Assembly (NCBI GenBank): GCA_963383645.1
Contig: OY726567.1
Span: forward strand, 64,813,734-64,877,733
Origin: Muscardinus avellanarius
Lineage: Eukaryota > Chordata > Mammalia > Rodentia > Gliridae
Reading direction: 5' to 3'
Length of the DNA stretch: 64,000 nucleotides
In this document: piece by piece, positions 1 to 10,969 of the stretch
Layout: each line of letters begins with the position of its first letter
How positions within the stretch are numbered: position 1 is the first letter of the stretch
The notes under the pieces: generated by a model
Told to the model about the DNA's origin: nothing
Databases searched by the model: none
The model's input: the letters and a program-made list of their open reading frames with translations, nothing else
Position numbers and translations under genes: made by a program

Positions 1-217
1 ATCTAGTTTTTTTCTTTTTTTTTTTCTTCTGAGCCCCAGAGGCCACCTGGACTCCCCCATTTGAGGTTCGGATCTTCCTCTCTTGTCCTTCAGCCTACAC
101 TGAGCCCCAACTCCCTTCAGGACCCCAGGCCGCTCCCCTGCCCCTCTTTCCATCTTTCAGGACCCCTCCTCAGCTCTGCCTCCTTGAACCCGGCCCAAGC
201 CCCCATCCGTAGTCAGC
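1..217 (+). promoter_or_regulatory. CACNG6: CACNG6 5' flank and 5'UTR
   Basis: This segment precedes the CACNG6 start codon. It opens with a T-rich tract and then becomes C-rich. I see no clear TATA box, and the transcription start cannot be placed from sequence alone. The GC-rich character continues into exon 1, which fits a CpG-rich first exon. Confidence 0.5.
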
Positions 218-545
218 ATGATGATGTGGTCCAACTTCTTTATGCAAGAGGAGGACCGGCGGCGGGCGGGCCGGCGGCGTGCTCAGGGGCAGCAGGGTGT
301 CCTCCTGACTCCGGAGCGTGAGGGGAAGATTAAGCTGGTGCTGTTGCTGGCCGCCGTGGGAGCCACGCTGGCCGTGCTGGCGGTAGGCACTGAGTTTTGG
401 GTGGAACTCAACACCTACAAGACCAACGGCAGCGCTGTCTGTGACGCCGCCCACCTGGGGCTGTGGAAGGTGTGTACCAAGCGGCTGTGGCAGGCGGATG
501 TGCCCGAGGACCGGGAGACCTGTGGCCCTGCGGAGCTGCCAGGAG
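218..545 (+). CDS. CACNG6: CACNG6 coding exon 1
   Basis: Encodes residues 1-109 plus one base of codon 110: N-terminus, TM1 and most of the first extracellular loop. The donor AG|GTGAGA lies at 545/546. An open frame continues to 703 into the intron, but it diverges from the family after ELPG, so the donor is the right end. Confidence 0.96.
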
Positions 546-3500
546 GTGAGAGCCCTGGGTTTTTGTTCCTAGACAGTGAGAGAGAAGCCCGTGTCTGCAG
601 AAACTATGCCCCAGAGAGAGCCTGCCCCAGAGAAGGCCTGATCTCTCTTTTCAGGAGAGAGCTTGTACCCCAGAAGGGGCCTCTGCTCCCAGAGAAGGTT
701 TGAGCCCCCAGGAGAAAGTTTGTACCCCAGAAAGAGCCCATGCCCCCAGAGGAAGTCTGAGCCCCCCAGGAGAGCACTTATACCCCAGAAAGAGCCTGTG
801 CAAAGGTTAACCTGTACTCTCAGAAACTGCAGAGGGATCATTTATCTTCCTAAGGCTTACTCCCAGAGAACTTGGGGCTTGAAGCTTGTCTTCCAGCCAT
901 GGCCTGTGCCCCACACCAGCCTGTACTCCCAGAGAGAGCCTGTGCCCGGACAGAGACAGCCTCTTCCCACCTTGAGACAGCTGCACTCCCACTCAGGAGC
1001 CCTGATGCCCACTCCAAAGAACTGGCAGACTCTGTGCCAGTTCCCCACCTGCAGATTCACAGAGGAAGCCCTCACCAGGCACCTCTCGGCATCCCAGATC
1101 GACCTCGGGCTGCCTGTAGACGGCCTGTTTCTTTTCTCTCTCATCTCTAAGTGCCCAGGTCAGACACCCAGCCTGTCTTGTTTTCTCTATGGGAGAGTTT
1201 CTCCTCTCTTTCCCACACAGTGGATCTTTTACCCACAGCCATGCAAGAGGGCTATCCCATACCTCACGCTCTCTCAGGGGCGAGCCTTGCACCACGTGGC
1301 TTTCTTACACCAGTGTGATCAATATTCTACACCCTTTGGGAACTGGATAGACGCTCACTCCACCTCTGTCCACTCGTGGAAAATATCCCAAACCCCTCTA
1401 AGCCCATCCAGGACATCATATGTCTGTTGCCCGTGTGAGGTGTCCAGAGTATGTCTTATCATCCCAGTATCCCTCAGAGAATCTCTCCCATCCCTCTGGG
1501 CTCCACACAATGTTTTGCTCACTCCTGACTTCTCTCCCCGTGATGTCTTTTGTACATAAGGCCCAACATAGGATGTCACAAGCCCTTGCTATTCCTCTGT
1601 CCAGATGGCTTCTTAAACACTTTGACTTTGTTTCTGCAGATGAGCTATCATCCCTCAGCGTCGCAGGCAGGGTGGTCCTGCGCTGTTGCAAAATGGGCCG
1701 CCCTAAGAATAAAAACATGAGATGCTTATATAGTGCCGGGCTCTGTTCTGAGGACTTCACATGCGTTAACACGTTAGCTGTCATAGCAACCCCCTGAGGA
1801 ATTACCACCACTCTCATTCTTTAGAAGAGAAAAATAAGAAGCAAGAAATGACAGTGGCTTAGCTTGTGCACCCAGGCTAGTTATTTGGGATTCTTTTGTG
1901 TGTATGCGTGTGGTACTGGGGGTTGAACCCAGGGGCATTCTACCTCTGAGCTACATTCCCAGCCCGAGTTTTGATTTTTTTTTTTTTTAATTTTGAGACA
2001 GGGTCTCACTAAGTTGTGGAGGGCCTCACTAAGTAGCTGAGGCTGCCTTTGAACCCGCGATCCTCCTGTCTCAGCCTCCCAAGTACTGGGATTACAAGCG
2101 CGTGCCGCACGCCCAGCTTAGTTATTTGGGATTTAAATCTTGGCCTAAGTCTCTGTTCCTAAGAACTGTGCTGTACTACATCTCAGTAGTTCAGAGAAGC
2201 CAGGTGTGGTGGCACACACTTGCAATCCCAGTATTTAGGAGGATGAGACAGGAGGATCACAGGTTGGAGGACAGCCTCAGCAAGTAGTGAGACTCTCATC
2301 AACCTAGCAAGACCTTGTTTCAAAAATGAAATAAATAAGGATGGAGTATAGCTCAGAGGTAGAATGGCCCTGAGTTCAACCCTCAGTACAGAAGGAGGAG
2401 GAGGAGGAGGAGACCGAAATAAATCCCAAAGGTCCTCACTATTCCAGGGAGGGTACCCCCTACCTCACTGCAGAAGATAGGATCCCTCATATTCCTTTCT
2501 GTCCCCTCTACTGGTCTGGAGGGACTTCACCCATTTTTAAAATTATTATTTATTTTTTGGTTCTGGGGATTGAAACCAGGGGCATTCTACCTCCAACCTA
2601 CACCCCCAGCCCTTTTTAAAATTTAGAATCAGGGTCTTGCTTAATTGCTGAGGCTGGTCTCGAACCTGCAGTCTTCCTGCCTCAGCTTCCCAAGTACAGA
2701 TGGGCATGGCCTTACCTTGCTTTATTCTATTTTAAAAAAAAATTAAGGGGGTACTAGAGATTGATCCCAGAGGTATTTTATCTCCAAGCTACACCCTTAG
2801 CCCTTTGTATTTTTTTTTTTTTTAATTTTGAAACAGGGTATCACTCAGTTGCTGAGGCTGGCCTTGAACCTGCCATCCTCCTGTCTAAGCCTCCCAAGTA
2901 CTAGGATTAGTACCTACTGTGCCCTGCTTGTTTTTGAATTTATAATTTAATTCATATTTTCCTGTTCAACACCATGTTTTTCTTTTCTTTTCTTTTCTTT
3001 TTTTAGTACTGAGGATGGAACCCAGGGACATTTTATCTCTGAGCTACACACCCAGCTCCATTTTTATTCACTCTTTCTTTCTTTCCTTCTCTCTTTCCTT
3101 CTCTCTTTCCTTCTTTCTTTCTTCCTTTCTTTCTTTCTTTCTTTCTTTTGTGGTACTGGGGGTAGAACCCAGAGGCTTTCTACCTCCGGGTTATACTCCC
3201 AGACCTTTTTTTTTTTTTTTTTTTTTAATTTGGAAACAGGGTCTCGCTAAGTTGCTGAGAGCCTCACTAAGTAGCTGAGGCTGGCTTCAAACCTGTGCGA
3301 TCCTCCTGTCTCAGCCTCCCAAACACGGGGATTACAAGTGTGCGCCACCACGCCCGGCTAGGATTTCCATTTTCATCTAGAGTTCCTCCTATGACCCATT
3401 TCTCCTTAGCTTTCACATATTAGGGAAAGCATCCGATTTCTTTTTTCTTTTTTCTTTTTTCGGTGGTACTGGGGTTCCTGGAAGCCCTTCTACCTCCGGG

Positions 3501-4296
3501 CTACACTCCCAGACCTATTTTTTTATATTTTTGAAACAGGGTCTCCTAAGCCAGCGCGGCTGGCTTCGAACCTGCGGATCCTCCTGTCTCCGCCTCCCAA
3601 GCGCGGGGATTACAAGCGTGCGCCACCACGCCCGGCTGTGGTACTATCTCAAGGGACCTACATTCCATGTGTGGTCCATCACTGTCTGAACCGTCATTAC
3701 TCGGCACGTGACTGTAATTTCTTTTTCAAAGTATGTCACGGTCCTTTCCAAAAAGACCAGGACCAGTTAACACTCCCAGCTGCTCCCTCTTATCCTTCCG
3801 ATGCTTGCTATTGCGCTTTTAATATTGGCCCATCTAATTGATCTGAAGTGGCGCCTCCCCGCTGGCTTCAGCTGCGGCGCTCTGATTCTCGCTGGAGGGG
3901 AGCCTCTCCTCATGTACTTGTGAGGTATCCAGCCTCCCTCTTCTGTGGATGACTATTCAGAACCTTTGCCCACTGTTCACTTGGGTTACCTCCCTCCCCC
4001 TGCTCATCTGCAGGAGCTCTTTGTGTGTCCAGGACGGGAAATAATAATCTTTTCTGAATCCGTTAGCTTCCGGTTACCTGCATCTTGGCGTCCTTTGTTG
4101 GATAAAGTGATTATCCATTTCTAATCCCACTTTACCCTCAACGAATCCACAGGAAGGAGCCACGAAGATTATCATCTTTCTCTCCCCCTCCCTTTTTTTT
4201 TTTTTCCTTTTGGTAGTGGGGATTGAATTCAGGGGCATTCTATCTCCAAGCTACACCACCTCCCAACCCTTTTAATTTTTATTTATTTATGTATGT

Positions 4297-4332
<36 letters not shown>

Positions 4333-5985
4333 TTTTTTGGTGGTGGTACTGGGGGTGGAACCCAGAGGCTTTCTACCTCCAGGCTATACTCCCAGACCTA
4401 TTTTATATTTTATTTGGAAACAGGGTCTCAGTAAGTTGCTGAGAGCCTCACTAAGTAGCTGAGGCTGGCTTCGAACCCGTGCGATCCTCCTGTCTCAGCC
4501 TCCCAAGCGCGGGGATTACAAGCGTGCGCCACCACGCCCGGCTTATGTATGTATTTTGATACTGGGGATCAAACCCAAGGGCATTCTACCTTCCAAACTA
4601 CAACCCCAGCCCTTTTAAAAAAATTTTTTAGAGGGTGTGGGGGGAGTACTGGGGATGGAACCCAGGGGGCATTTTACCTGCAAGCTACACCTCCAGCCCT
4701 ATTTTATTCTTTTTATTCTCACTAAGTTTCAGAGGGCCTCACTAAGTTCCTGAGGCTGTCCTTGAACCTGCAATCCACCTGTCTCAGCCTCCCAAATTCT
4801 GTGATTACAAGCATGTGCCACCATGCCTGGCCCTTTTTAACTTTTATTTATTTGCTTTGATACTGGGGATTGAACCCAGGGACATTCTACCTCTGATCTA
4901 TACCCCTGTTTATATCCAACCCCTGTTTAATTATTTATTTTTTTATATTGGAGCAGGGTCTCACTTAGTTGCTGAGAGTCTCACTATGTTACTGAGGCTG
5001 GCCTCAAATCTGCAATCCTCCTATCTCACCTTCCCAAGTCCTGGGATTATAGGCATGCACCACCACATCTGGCTAAAATCATTATCTCATTTTAATTAAT
5101 TAATTAATTAATTTTGCAGTACTGGGAATGGAACCCAGGGACATTCTACCTCCAAGCTACACCTCCAGCCCTATTCCCTATTTTTTTTTTTTTTTTTCAG
5201 GTCTGGGGATGGAACCCAGGGGCATTCTATCTCTGAACTCCTGCCCTATTTTTTTTTTCTTTATTTTGAAACAGGGTCTCACTGAGTTGCAGAGGGCCTC
5301 ACTAAGTAGCTGAGGCTGTCCGTGAACCGCGATCCTCTGGTCTCAGCCTCCCAAATGCTGGGATTATAAGCATGCGCCACCACGCCCGGCTTCCCAGCCC
5401 TATTTTTATTTTTATTTATTTATTTATTTGGTGTGGGTCTGGGGATTGGAACCCAGGGGCATTTGACCTCCAAGCTACACCCCCTGCCCTATTTTGTATT
5501 CTTTATTTTGAGACAGGGTCTCACTAAGTTGCAGAGGGCCTCACTAAGTAGCTGAGGCTGGCCTCAAACTGCAACCCTCCTGTCTCAGCCTCCCAAATGT
5601 TGGAATTACAAGCTTGAGCCACCATGCCCAGCTTATCTCATTTTAAGAAGGAAACCTCAGAGGTCCAGCCAGGTTAATGGCCCACTTGAAGCCAGAGATC
5701 TAGAACTTGGAGCTCTGTGTTGATATCTCAGCCCCTGGGTTTCGGGGTGGCATGAAATGGCATTTAAATCTCTGAGCATTGCCGGGCATGGTGGCGCACG
5801 CTTGTAATCCCCGCGCTTGGGAGGCTGAGACAGGAGGATCACACGGGTTTGAAGCCAGCCTCAGCTACTTAGTGAGGCTCTCAGCAACTTAGTGAGACCC
5901 TGTTTCCAAATAAAATAGAAAATAGGTCTGGGAGTATAGTATAGTATAGAAAGCCTCTGGGTTCCACCCCCAGTACCACCAAAAA

Positions 5986-6020
<35 letters not shown>

Positions 6021-9000
6021 ATCTCTGAGCATTATCTGCTCAGATCGCTGATCTTAAAATCTGTCAAATGTGCCGGGCGTGGTGGCGCATGCTTGTAATC
6101 CCCGCGCTTGGGAGGCTGAGACAGGAGGATCGCACGGGTTCGAAGCCAGCCTCAGCTACTTAGTGAGGCTTCCAGCAACTTAGTGAGACCCTGTTTCCAA
6201 ATAAAATATAAAAAAGGTCTGGGAGTATAGCCCGGAGGTAGAAAGCCTCTGGGTTCCACCCCCAGTACCACCAAAAATGAATAAATAAATAAATCCCTGA
6301 GCATTACCTGCTCAGATCGCTGATGTTAACATCTGTGAACTAGCTGGCCCCAGGCTTACACAGGGTCCCTCATATCTCCTTCCCTTTCTCTCCCCTGCTC
6401 TTGTAGAAGCAAACTGTACCTACTTTAAGTTCTTCACCACTGGGAAAAATGTTCACATCTTCCAGAGAACCACAAAGAAAGGTGAGAACTTTAACCCCAT
6501 GACAAGGGGTGGGGTGGGGGAAATGCTAGAGGAATCACATGCTCTGCTCCTCGGCTTCGCCCCCAGGCTGGCTGGCCTCTCTAATCTGCGGCTGTCCCAT
6601 CTTTGGGGAGCATGGTGGTAGAGTCAAGGTCGGGGACCTGGTCTTCCAGACCCTGTGCCTGATGGCTCTGACCTTCTGCTTTACCTTTACCATGGGCTGT
6701 GTGACCTTGGATAAGTTGCAGTCCCCCTCTGTGAACAGCACCGTAACATCTCACAAACAGGTGCTTAGAATTCTGGGACAAGCGCAGCGCTTGGTTTTTT
6801 ATTTGTGTTTATATTTATTTTTATTTATTTATGTATTTTTACGGCACTGGGGACGGAACCCAGGGGAATTCTACCTCCGAACTACATCCCCAGCCCTATT
6901 TTTTGATTTTTTATTTTGAAACAGGGTCTCACTGAGTTGCAGGGGGCCTCACTAAGTAGCTGAGGCTGTCTGCTAACTGCAATCCTCCCGTCTCCGCCTC
7001 CCGAATGCTGGGATTACAAGCGTGCGTCCACCACCCCTGGCCGCTGGGGGTTTTATGTCATCTCCAGTTCTTGCCACGATTCAATGGAGCAGGAGCTTTA
7101 TTTTCATCTTCCAGATGAGAAATGCTTGAAACAATCTTTCCCGGGAAGTGGCAGAGGCGGGATTCAAACTTGAAGAAGCCTGACTGTAAAGCCGTGCCCT
7201 TCTGTGGAAATGAAAACGCTCTGAACGTACCACTGACTCACGCGGCAGCCCCTCGCCTCGTGGCTGGTGTGAGGGGAGTTCTTCATTTAGCTTAATCTAA
7301 ATCAGTTTTGAGCCGGATATGGTTGCGCGTGCTTGTAATCCCAGTGCTTGGGAGGCTGAGACAGGAGGATCACAGGTTCGAGGACAGACTCAGCAAATCA
7401 TTAATCTAGCAAGACCCTGTTTCCAAATAGAAATAAAATAGGGCTGGGGATGTAGCTCGGAGGTAGAATGCTCCTGGGACCAATCCCCAATATAAAAAAA
7501 ATAATAAATTTGGGTGAGGGAAATTAGGTTTTTGTTTTGTTTACTCTAAATCAAAAATTTTAAAACTAACAGGCCGCGTGTGGTGAGTAGCTACTTTGGG
7601 GGGAGCGCGGGGTAACCCTGAGACTTAGCCCTTTCCACGTGAAGCCCGGCTTCTCCATCACCCCAGCGTCCCCACCAGCCACGGAAGTGGGACCATAGCA
7701 TGAGTCTTACCTGAATTTTGGTTTTGTTTTTGTTTCATACCAGGATTGTACCCAGGGGCATTCTACCTCTGCGCTACACCCCCAGATCAATTTTATTTCC
7801 TATATGGAAGCAATCTCAGTAAGTTGCTGAGAGCCTCATTAAATTGCTGAGTTGCTGAGGCTGTCCTTGAACCTGTGTTCCTCCTTTTCTTTTTCCTCCT
7901 TCTTTTTTACAGTACTGGGAGTTGAACCCAGGAGGATTCTATTTCTGAGCTACATCCCCAGCCCTATTTTTCTTTTTACTTTTTACTTTTTTTTTTTTTT
8001 TTTGGTGGTACTGGGGGTGGAACCCAGGCTTTTCTACCTCCGGGCTATACTCTCAGACCTATTTTTTTTTATATATACGTTATTTGGAAACAGGGTCTCA
8101 GTAAGTTGCTGAGAGCCTCACTAAGGAGCTGAGACTGGCTTCGAACCTGTGCGACCCTCCTGTCTCAGCCTCCCAAGCGCGGGGATTACAAGCGTGCGCC
8201 ACCACGCCCGGCTGTGCTTGTTTTTTTTTTTAAAAGACTTAGTGAGATGATGCAGTCTACACAGACTGTGAATAGACAGAATGTGAAGCCTGGCACACAG
8301 TAGGTCTTTACCAAACACCCAGCTGGAAACAAATAGTGACCCTCTTCTGTTGGTGACCGCGTGATAAGTCACAGTTGGCAATTTGGCCCCTCCTTGCTCT
8401 GTGGCCTCAGGCAAGTAACTGACCCTCTCTGAGACTTAGTTCTTCGACCAACAGTCTTGGTAAAACACTGGCCTGGATGTCTTACTTGGAAGTTTTTCTC
8501 CAGTCCAGCGTCTCTGCCATCTTGCTGATCCTGGGTCCCTACAGGGGAGACTACATTTTCTTCACTTGTGTTCTCTGCTCCTTCCCTCTCCCCTCCTCAC
8601 AGAGGTGAACACAGCAGCTGCGGCGATAGCAGTGCTGGGGCTGGTGGCCATGGCCTTGGGCTGCCTCTGTATCATCATGGTGCTCAGTAAAGGTGCAGAG
8701 TTCCTGCTCCGGCTTGGAGCTGTCTGCTTTGGCCTCTCAGGTGAGGGTTGACGGCCCGGAGGCAGAGGACCTTGCCTTCTTGGAGGACATGATCTCCAAG
8801 AATCATTGCATGCCGGGACATAGGGTCTGTACACACTGTTGCATGCTGGGAAGAGGGTCTCCAAGCACTGTTGCATGGTGGGAGATGGAATCTCTGAACA
8901 CCACTGCATGCTGGGATTTGGGGGGAAGCCCAAAGGCTACAGTAGGCTCACAGAGGGAAGAATTCTAAGCCCTGTTGACTGGAAATTAGAGGGTCTCTAA

Positions 9001-10247
9001 ACAGTCTTTGAGAGTTGGGGTCCGCAAGGATGGTTGTATTCTTTGAATTGAAGGTCCAGCTGAAACTCTGTCCCTTGTGAAATACAGTCTTCAGTAACAC
9101 CAAAAACTTGAGCCAGGCATGGTGGCGCACACCTGTAATCCCCATATTTGGGAAGCTGAGACAGGAGGATCATAGGTTCAATGCCAGACTCAGCAACTTT
9201 GTGAGACCCTGTTTCCAAATAAAAAAATAAAACAGGGCTGGAGGTATATAGCTCAGAAGTAGAATGCCCCTGTTCAAATCCCCAGTACCAGAAAATGAAA
9301 GACAGAACAGAAGAAAAAGAAGAAAAAAGAAAGAAGGAAAGAAAGAGAAAAAAAAAAGAATTTGTATATGTTCAGCACCAACATCATTTTTCACTTTTTT
9401 TTTTTTTTTTTTTTTTTTTGCAGTACTGAGGATGGAACCCAGGGTATTCTGCCTCTGAGCTTCACCCCCAGCCCTATTTTTTATTCTTTATGTTGAAACA
9501 GGGCCTCACTGAATTGCAGAGGGCCTCACTAAGTAGCTGAGGCTGTCCGCAAACCGTGATCCTACTGTCTCAGCCTCCCAAATGCTGGGGTTACAAGTGT
9601 GCGCCACCACGCCTGGCTTAGTTTCTCACTTTTAAATAGTTACAATCCGCCGGGCGTGGTGGTGCACGCTTGTAATCCCCGAGTTTGGGAGATGAGACAG
9701 GAGGATCGTGCAGGTTTGAAGCCAGCCGCGTGCTCTGGCTTAGGAGACCCTGTTTCCAAATTTTAAAAAAATGTAAAACTAGGTCTGGGAGTGTAGCCCA
9801 GAGGAAGAAGGGCTTCCAGGGACCCCAGTACCACCACCACCAAAAAAAAAAAAAAAATAGTTCCAATCCCTGATGGTTGAATCTGGGGGCAACCCTTTGC
9901 TAAAGGAATGAACGGGAGGGTCTAGAGGATCTCCTTGGTTTCTGGGTTGATCAGGGAGTCGCGGGGGAGATGTCCAGGGCTGGGGGCCACCCTCTCCTCT
10001 CTCTGCAGGCCTGCTGCTCTTGGTGAGCCTGGAGGTGTTCCGGCATTCCGTGCGTGCTCTGCTGAAGAGAGCCAGCCCCGGGCCTCCCCCGGCCCCCCGC
10101 CTGACTTATGAGTACTCCTGGTCCTTGGCCTGCGGAGTGGCAGCGGGCTTGATCCTGCTGCTGGGGGGAGGCTGCTTTCTGTGGCTCACCCTGCCCTCTA
10201 GGCCCTGGGGGTCACTCTGCCCCAAACGGGGACACCCAGCCGCCTAG
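218..10247 (+). CDS. CACNG6: CACNG6, voltage-dependent calcium channel gamma-6 subunit (4 coding exons, 259 aa)
   Basis: Exons 218-545, 6407-6481, 8603-8740 and 10009-10247 join in frame, every junction in phase 1 with GT-AG introns, to 259 residues; human is about 260. Seen: a basic cytoplasmic N-terminus, TM1 at about 39-58, a long extracellular loop with the claudin/PMP22-type GLWKVC motif (81-86), cysteines 75, 86, 102 and 113 and sequons at N70 and N112, then TM2 (about 139-162), TM3 (about 168-190) and TM4 (about 217-240), with a cytoplasmic tail ending GHPAA. TM1 contains GATLA (48-52), the GxxxA motif that in gamma-6 is known to be needed for damping Cav3.1 T-type currents. The family acts in the plasma membrane of muscle and other excitable cells as an accessory channel subunit. 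The start is ambiguous among three consecutive ATGs; I took the first, while human begins with MMW. No coding defect is seen. Confidence 0.97.
653..825 (+). repeat. 57-58 bp minisatellite in CACNG6 intron 1
   Basis: Three imperfect copies begin at 653, 710 and 768. Each has an AGGAGAGA-like start followed by TGTACCCCAGAA and a CCCCCAGAG block. Looser, similar CCCAGAGAG motifs extend on both sides (about 590-960). The repeat lies about 100 bp downstream of the exon 1 donor. Confidence 0.75.
961..1877. other. CACNG6 intron 1, unclassified sequence
   Basis: Mostly unique, C/T-rich sequence without recognisable SINE, L1 or LTR structure. Open frames occur on both strands but resemble no protein family and have no consistent splice context, so I take them as chance. 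Confidence 0.5.
1893..2118 (-). mobile_element. B1-ID dimeric SINE with 15-bp target site duplication
   Basis: An inverted dimer: ID half first (GGTACTGGGGGTTGAACCC), then the B1 half ending in GCACGCCCAGCT. It is flanked by the perfect direct repeat TAGTTATTTGGGATT at 1878-1892 and 2119-2133, which shows that B1 and ID moved as one unit. Confidence 0.93.
2197..2412 (+). mobile_element. B1-ID dimeric SINE, type D
   Basis: The B1 half starts at CCAGGTGTGGTGGCACACAC and the ID half at about 2340. It has the CAAGTAGTGAGACTCTCATC core of the older subfamily and ends in a (GAG)n tail. Confidence 0.88.
2555..3360 (-). mobile_element. Cluster of inverted B1-ID SINEs with a TTTC microsatellite
   Basis: Three dimers (about 2557-2713, 2748-2931, 3150-3360) and a lone ID half (3006-3062). 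A (TTTC)n tract at about 3068-3148 is the expanded tail between the ID half and the type A dimer. Confidence 0.85.
3461..3637 (-). mobile_element. B1-ID SINE, type B
   Basis: Short dimer with the GGTTCCTGGAAGCCC ID end and the internally deleted B1 half (CCTAAGCCAGCGCGGCTGGC), ending in CCACCACGCCCGGCT. Confidence 0.9.
3700..4110 (-). mobile_element. Old L1 fragment, ORF2 3' region, antisense
   Basis: Read on the + strand it follows the reverse complement of the L1 ORF2 3' region: a CCCAGCTGCTCCCTCTTATCC stretch, TAATATTGGCCCATCTAATTG, then TCAGAACCTTTGCCCACTG followed by TTCACTTGGGTTACC. Divergence is high, so it is an ancient copy. Recognised from memory of L1 sequence, not from alignment. 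Confidence 0.6.
4205..5635 (-). mobile_element. Dense cluster of inverted B1-ID SINEs
   Basis: About seven copies, whole or ID-only: ID 4211-4268, type A 4341-4543, 4555-4834 (with a duplicated ID), 4858-5076, ID 5115-5171, 5200-5391 and 5431-5635. (TTTA)n tracts, for example about 4272-4334, are expanded tails. Confidence 0.85.
5632..5760 (+). mobile_element. MIR fragment
   Basis: Follows the MIR core: ATCTCATTTTAAGAAGG, then AGGTTAATGGCCCACTTGAAG and CCAGAGATCTAGAACTTGG, matching the usual run from the fluid 'fraction of bases shown as ATTTTACAGATGAGG' to the GGGATTTGAACCC-like block. Diverged. Confidence 0.55.
5784..6275 (+). mobile_element. Two type A B1-ID SINEs in tandem
   Basis: Copies at 5784-5980 and 6070-6275, both with CTTGTAATCCCCGCGCTTGG and a TTCCACCCCCAGTACCACC end, with (AAAT)n tails. 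The repeated flank ATCTCTGAGCATTA...CTGCTCAGATCGCTGAT after each copy (6020 and 6295) suggests a local segmental duplication of SINE plus flank. Confidence 0.9.
6407..6481 (+). CDS. CACNG6: CACNG6 coding exon 2
   Basis: 75 bp encoding the rest of E110 to K134 plus one base: the end of the first extracellular loop, with the sequon NCT at 112. The acceptor CTTGTAG|AAGC and donor AAAG|GTGAGA are canonical. Both ends are phase 1. Confidence 0.96.
6685..6790 (-). mobile_element. Possible MIR fragment, antisense
   Basis: GGGCTGTGTGACCTTGGATA followed by AGTTGCAGTCCCCCTCTGTG resembles the antisense MIR core. The match is short and diverged. Confidence 0.4.
6838..7042 (-). mobile_element. Inverted B1-ID SINE
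   Basis: ID end at GGCACTGGGGACGGAACCC, B1 end at CCACCACCCCTGGCC; full dimer length. Confidence 0.88.
7090..7205 (+). mobile_element. MIR fragment
   Basis: TTTTCATCTTCCAGATGAGA, then AAGTGGCAGAGGCGGGATTC followed by AAACTTGAAGAAGCCTGACT, follows the MIR core in the + orientation. Confidence 0.65.
7312..7500 (+). mobile_element. B1-ID SINE
   Basis: B1 half from GCCGGATATGGTTGCGCG, ID half from GGGCTGGGGATGTAGCTCGG, with an A-rich tail. Confidence 0.85.
7736..8213 (-). mobile_element. Inverted SINE cluster
   Basis: A truncated dimer (7738-7875), a lone ID half (7908-7970) and a type A dimer (8001-8213) ending CCACCACGCCCGGCT. Confidence 0.85.
8243..8470 (-). mobile_element. Two MIR-like pieces, antisense
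   Basis: GAAGCCTGGCACACAGTAGG at about 8287 matches a MIR tail, and CTCTGTGGCCTCAGGCAAGT at about 8397 matches the MIR core. Both are antisense but in the wrong order for one copy, so I read two insertions or a rearranged one. Confidence 0.45.
8603..8740 (+). CDS. CACNG6: CACNG6 coding exon 3
   Basis: 138 bp encoding residues 135-180 plus one base: TM2, the short intracellular loop with LSKGAEFLLR, and the start of TM3 up to CFGLSG. Acceptor CTCCTCACAG and donor CTCAG|GTGAGG. Confidence 0.96.
8791..8922 (+). repeat. 32-33 bp minisatellite in CACNG6 intron 3
   Basis: Four copies, with the shared GCATG core at 8809, 8841, 8873 and 8906. The core is GTTGCATGCTGGGA, followed by a GGTCTCCAAGCACT-like arm. 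It starts 50 bp after the exon 3 donor. Confidence 0.8.
9112..9300 (+). mobile_element. B1-ID SINE
   Basis: GCCAGGCATGGTGGCGCACA start, ID half at about 9236, then a purine-rich tail to about 9360. Confidence 0.85.
9396..9618 (-). mobile_element. Inverted B1-ID SINE
   Basis: Poly-T (the tail), GCAGTACTGAGGATGGAACC at the ID end, CCACCACGCCTGGCT at the B1 end. Confidence 0.88.
9646..9856 (+). mobile_element. Type B B1-ID SINE
   Basis: GCCGGGCGTGGTGGTGCACG start, the deleted B1 core (GCCAGCCGCGTGCTCTGGC), the GGGCTTCCAGGGACCCC ID end and a poly-A tail. Confidence 0.88.
10009..10247 (+). CDS. CACNG6: CACNG6 coding exon 4 (terminal)
   Basis: 239 bp encoding residues 181-259 and TAG at 10245-10247: the rest of TM3, the second extracellular loop with PRLTYEYSWSL, TM4 and the short tail. 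Acceptor CTCTCTGCAG|GC. Confidence 0.96.
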
Positions 10248-10711
10248 AGCCTCCAGGGTGTTTTCCAGGCAACCTCTGAACCCTTCTTCTCTAGTGGTCC
10301 CCCATAAGCCACCCCCCCATCTTCTAGAAAAACTGTGCTCCAGCTCCGGAGCCCACATTTAATCCACAAACCAGCCTCTTATCTTCTCACCTTTTCTCTC
10401 TGTAAATACATTTTTTCCTGGGTGGCTGAATTTGGGTCGCTTGGGGGTGGGACGGCAAGATGCTTTTTGAGAACGAGGGTTCCTTGGGGAAGGCTGATGG
10501 GAACCTGACGGGGAGACAGGGTGTGGGGTGGGTGATGAGGTCGGGGGGGGGTGGTCTCTGAAGGAGAGGTGGCTTCATTTTCCAGATCTGGTTGGATCTC
10601 TCGCAGGAGAGACTTTCCACGATGACTCTGCAGCTTGTGGCGGGGCTTGGGGGGAGGTAACTGTGACTTCACTGTGATCTGATTTGTGATTAAAGGTTTG
10701 GGAACTGAACA
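10248..10711 (+). other. CACNG6: CACNG6 3'UTR
   Basis: Follows the stop codon and is unique G/C-rich sequence. It ends at about 15-20 bp past an ATTAAA hexamer with a TGTGGAGTGTGTCTGTC-type GU-rich stretch downstream (10717-10740). The cleavage position is inferred. Confidence 0.65.
10689..10694 (+). terminator. CACNG6: CACNG6 polyadenylation signal ATTAAA
   Basis: ATTAAA lies 442 bp after the stop, with GU-rich sequence about 25-45 bp downstream. It is the only good hexamer before the SINE cluster at 10.86 kb. Confidence 0.7.
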
Positions 10712-10859
10712 GCTTTGATGTGGAGTGTGTCTGTCTGGGTCAGAGCAGAGCAGCTCGTGTGCTCTGCAGAATCCTGCTACGTGATGCTCTTGTCCCCCGA
10801 ATCACACATAAGAACTGGCAGACAACCGTTAGGAAAACAGAACAATTTATTTTTATTTA

Positions 10860-10920
10860 TTTATTTTTGGTACTAGGGGTTGAACCCAGGGGAATTCTAC
10901 CTAAAAGCAACACCCCCAGC

Positions 10921-10969
<49 letters not shown>

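Noticed and set aside
546..703. Open frame continuing past CACNG6 exon 1
   Set aside because: It runs into the 57-bp minisatellite and loses family similarity at the donor; it is intron.
663..1559. Long open frame in CACNG6 intron 1 (about 298 codons)
   Set aside because: Repeat-derived, rich in S/P/L with no domain, no homologue recalled and no matching splice sites.
3149..3300. Many 60-100 codon frames containing GVEPRGFLPPGYTPRP-like text
   Set aside because: These are translations of inverted B1-ID SINEs and recur throughout the window.
9236..9290. tRNA-like segments of ID elements
   Set aside because: They keep A- and B-box words but lack a complete cloverleaf and occur in dozens of SINE copies.
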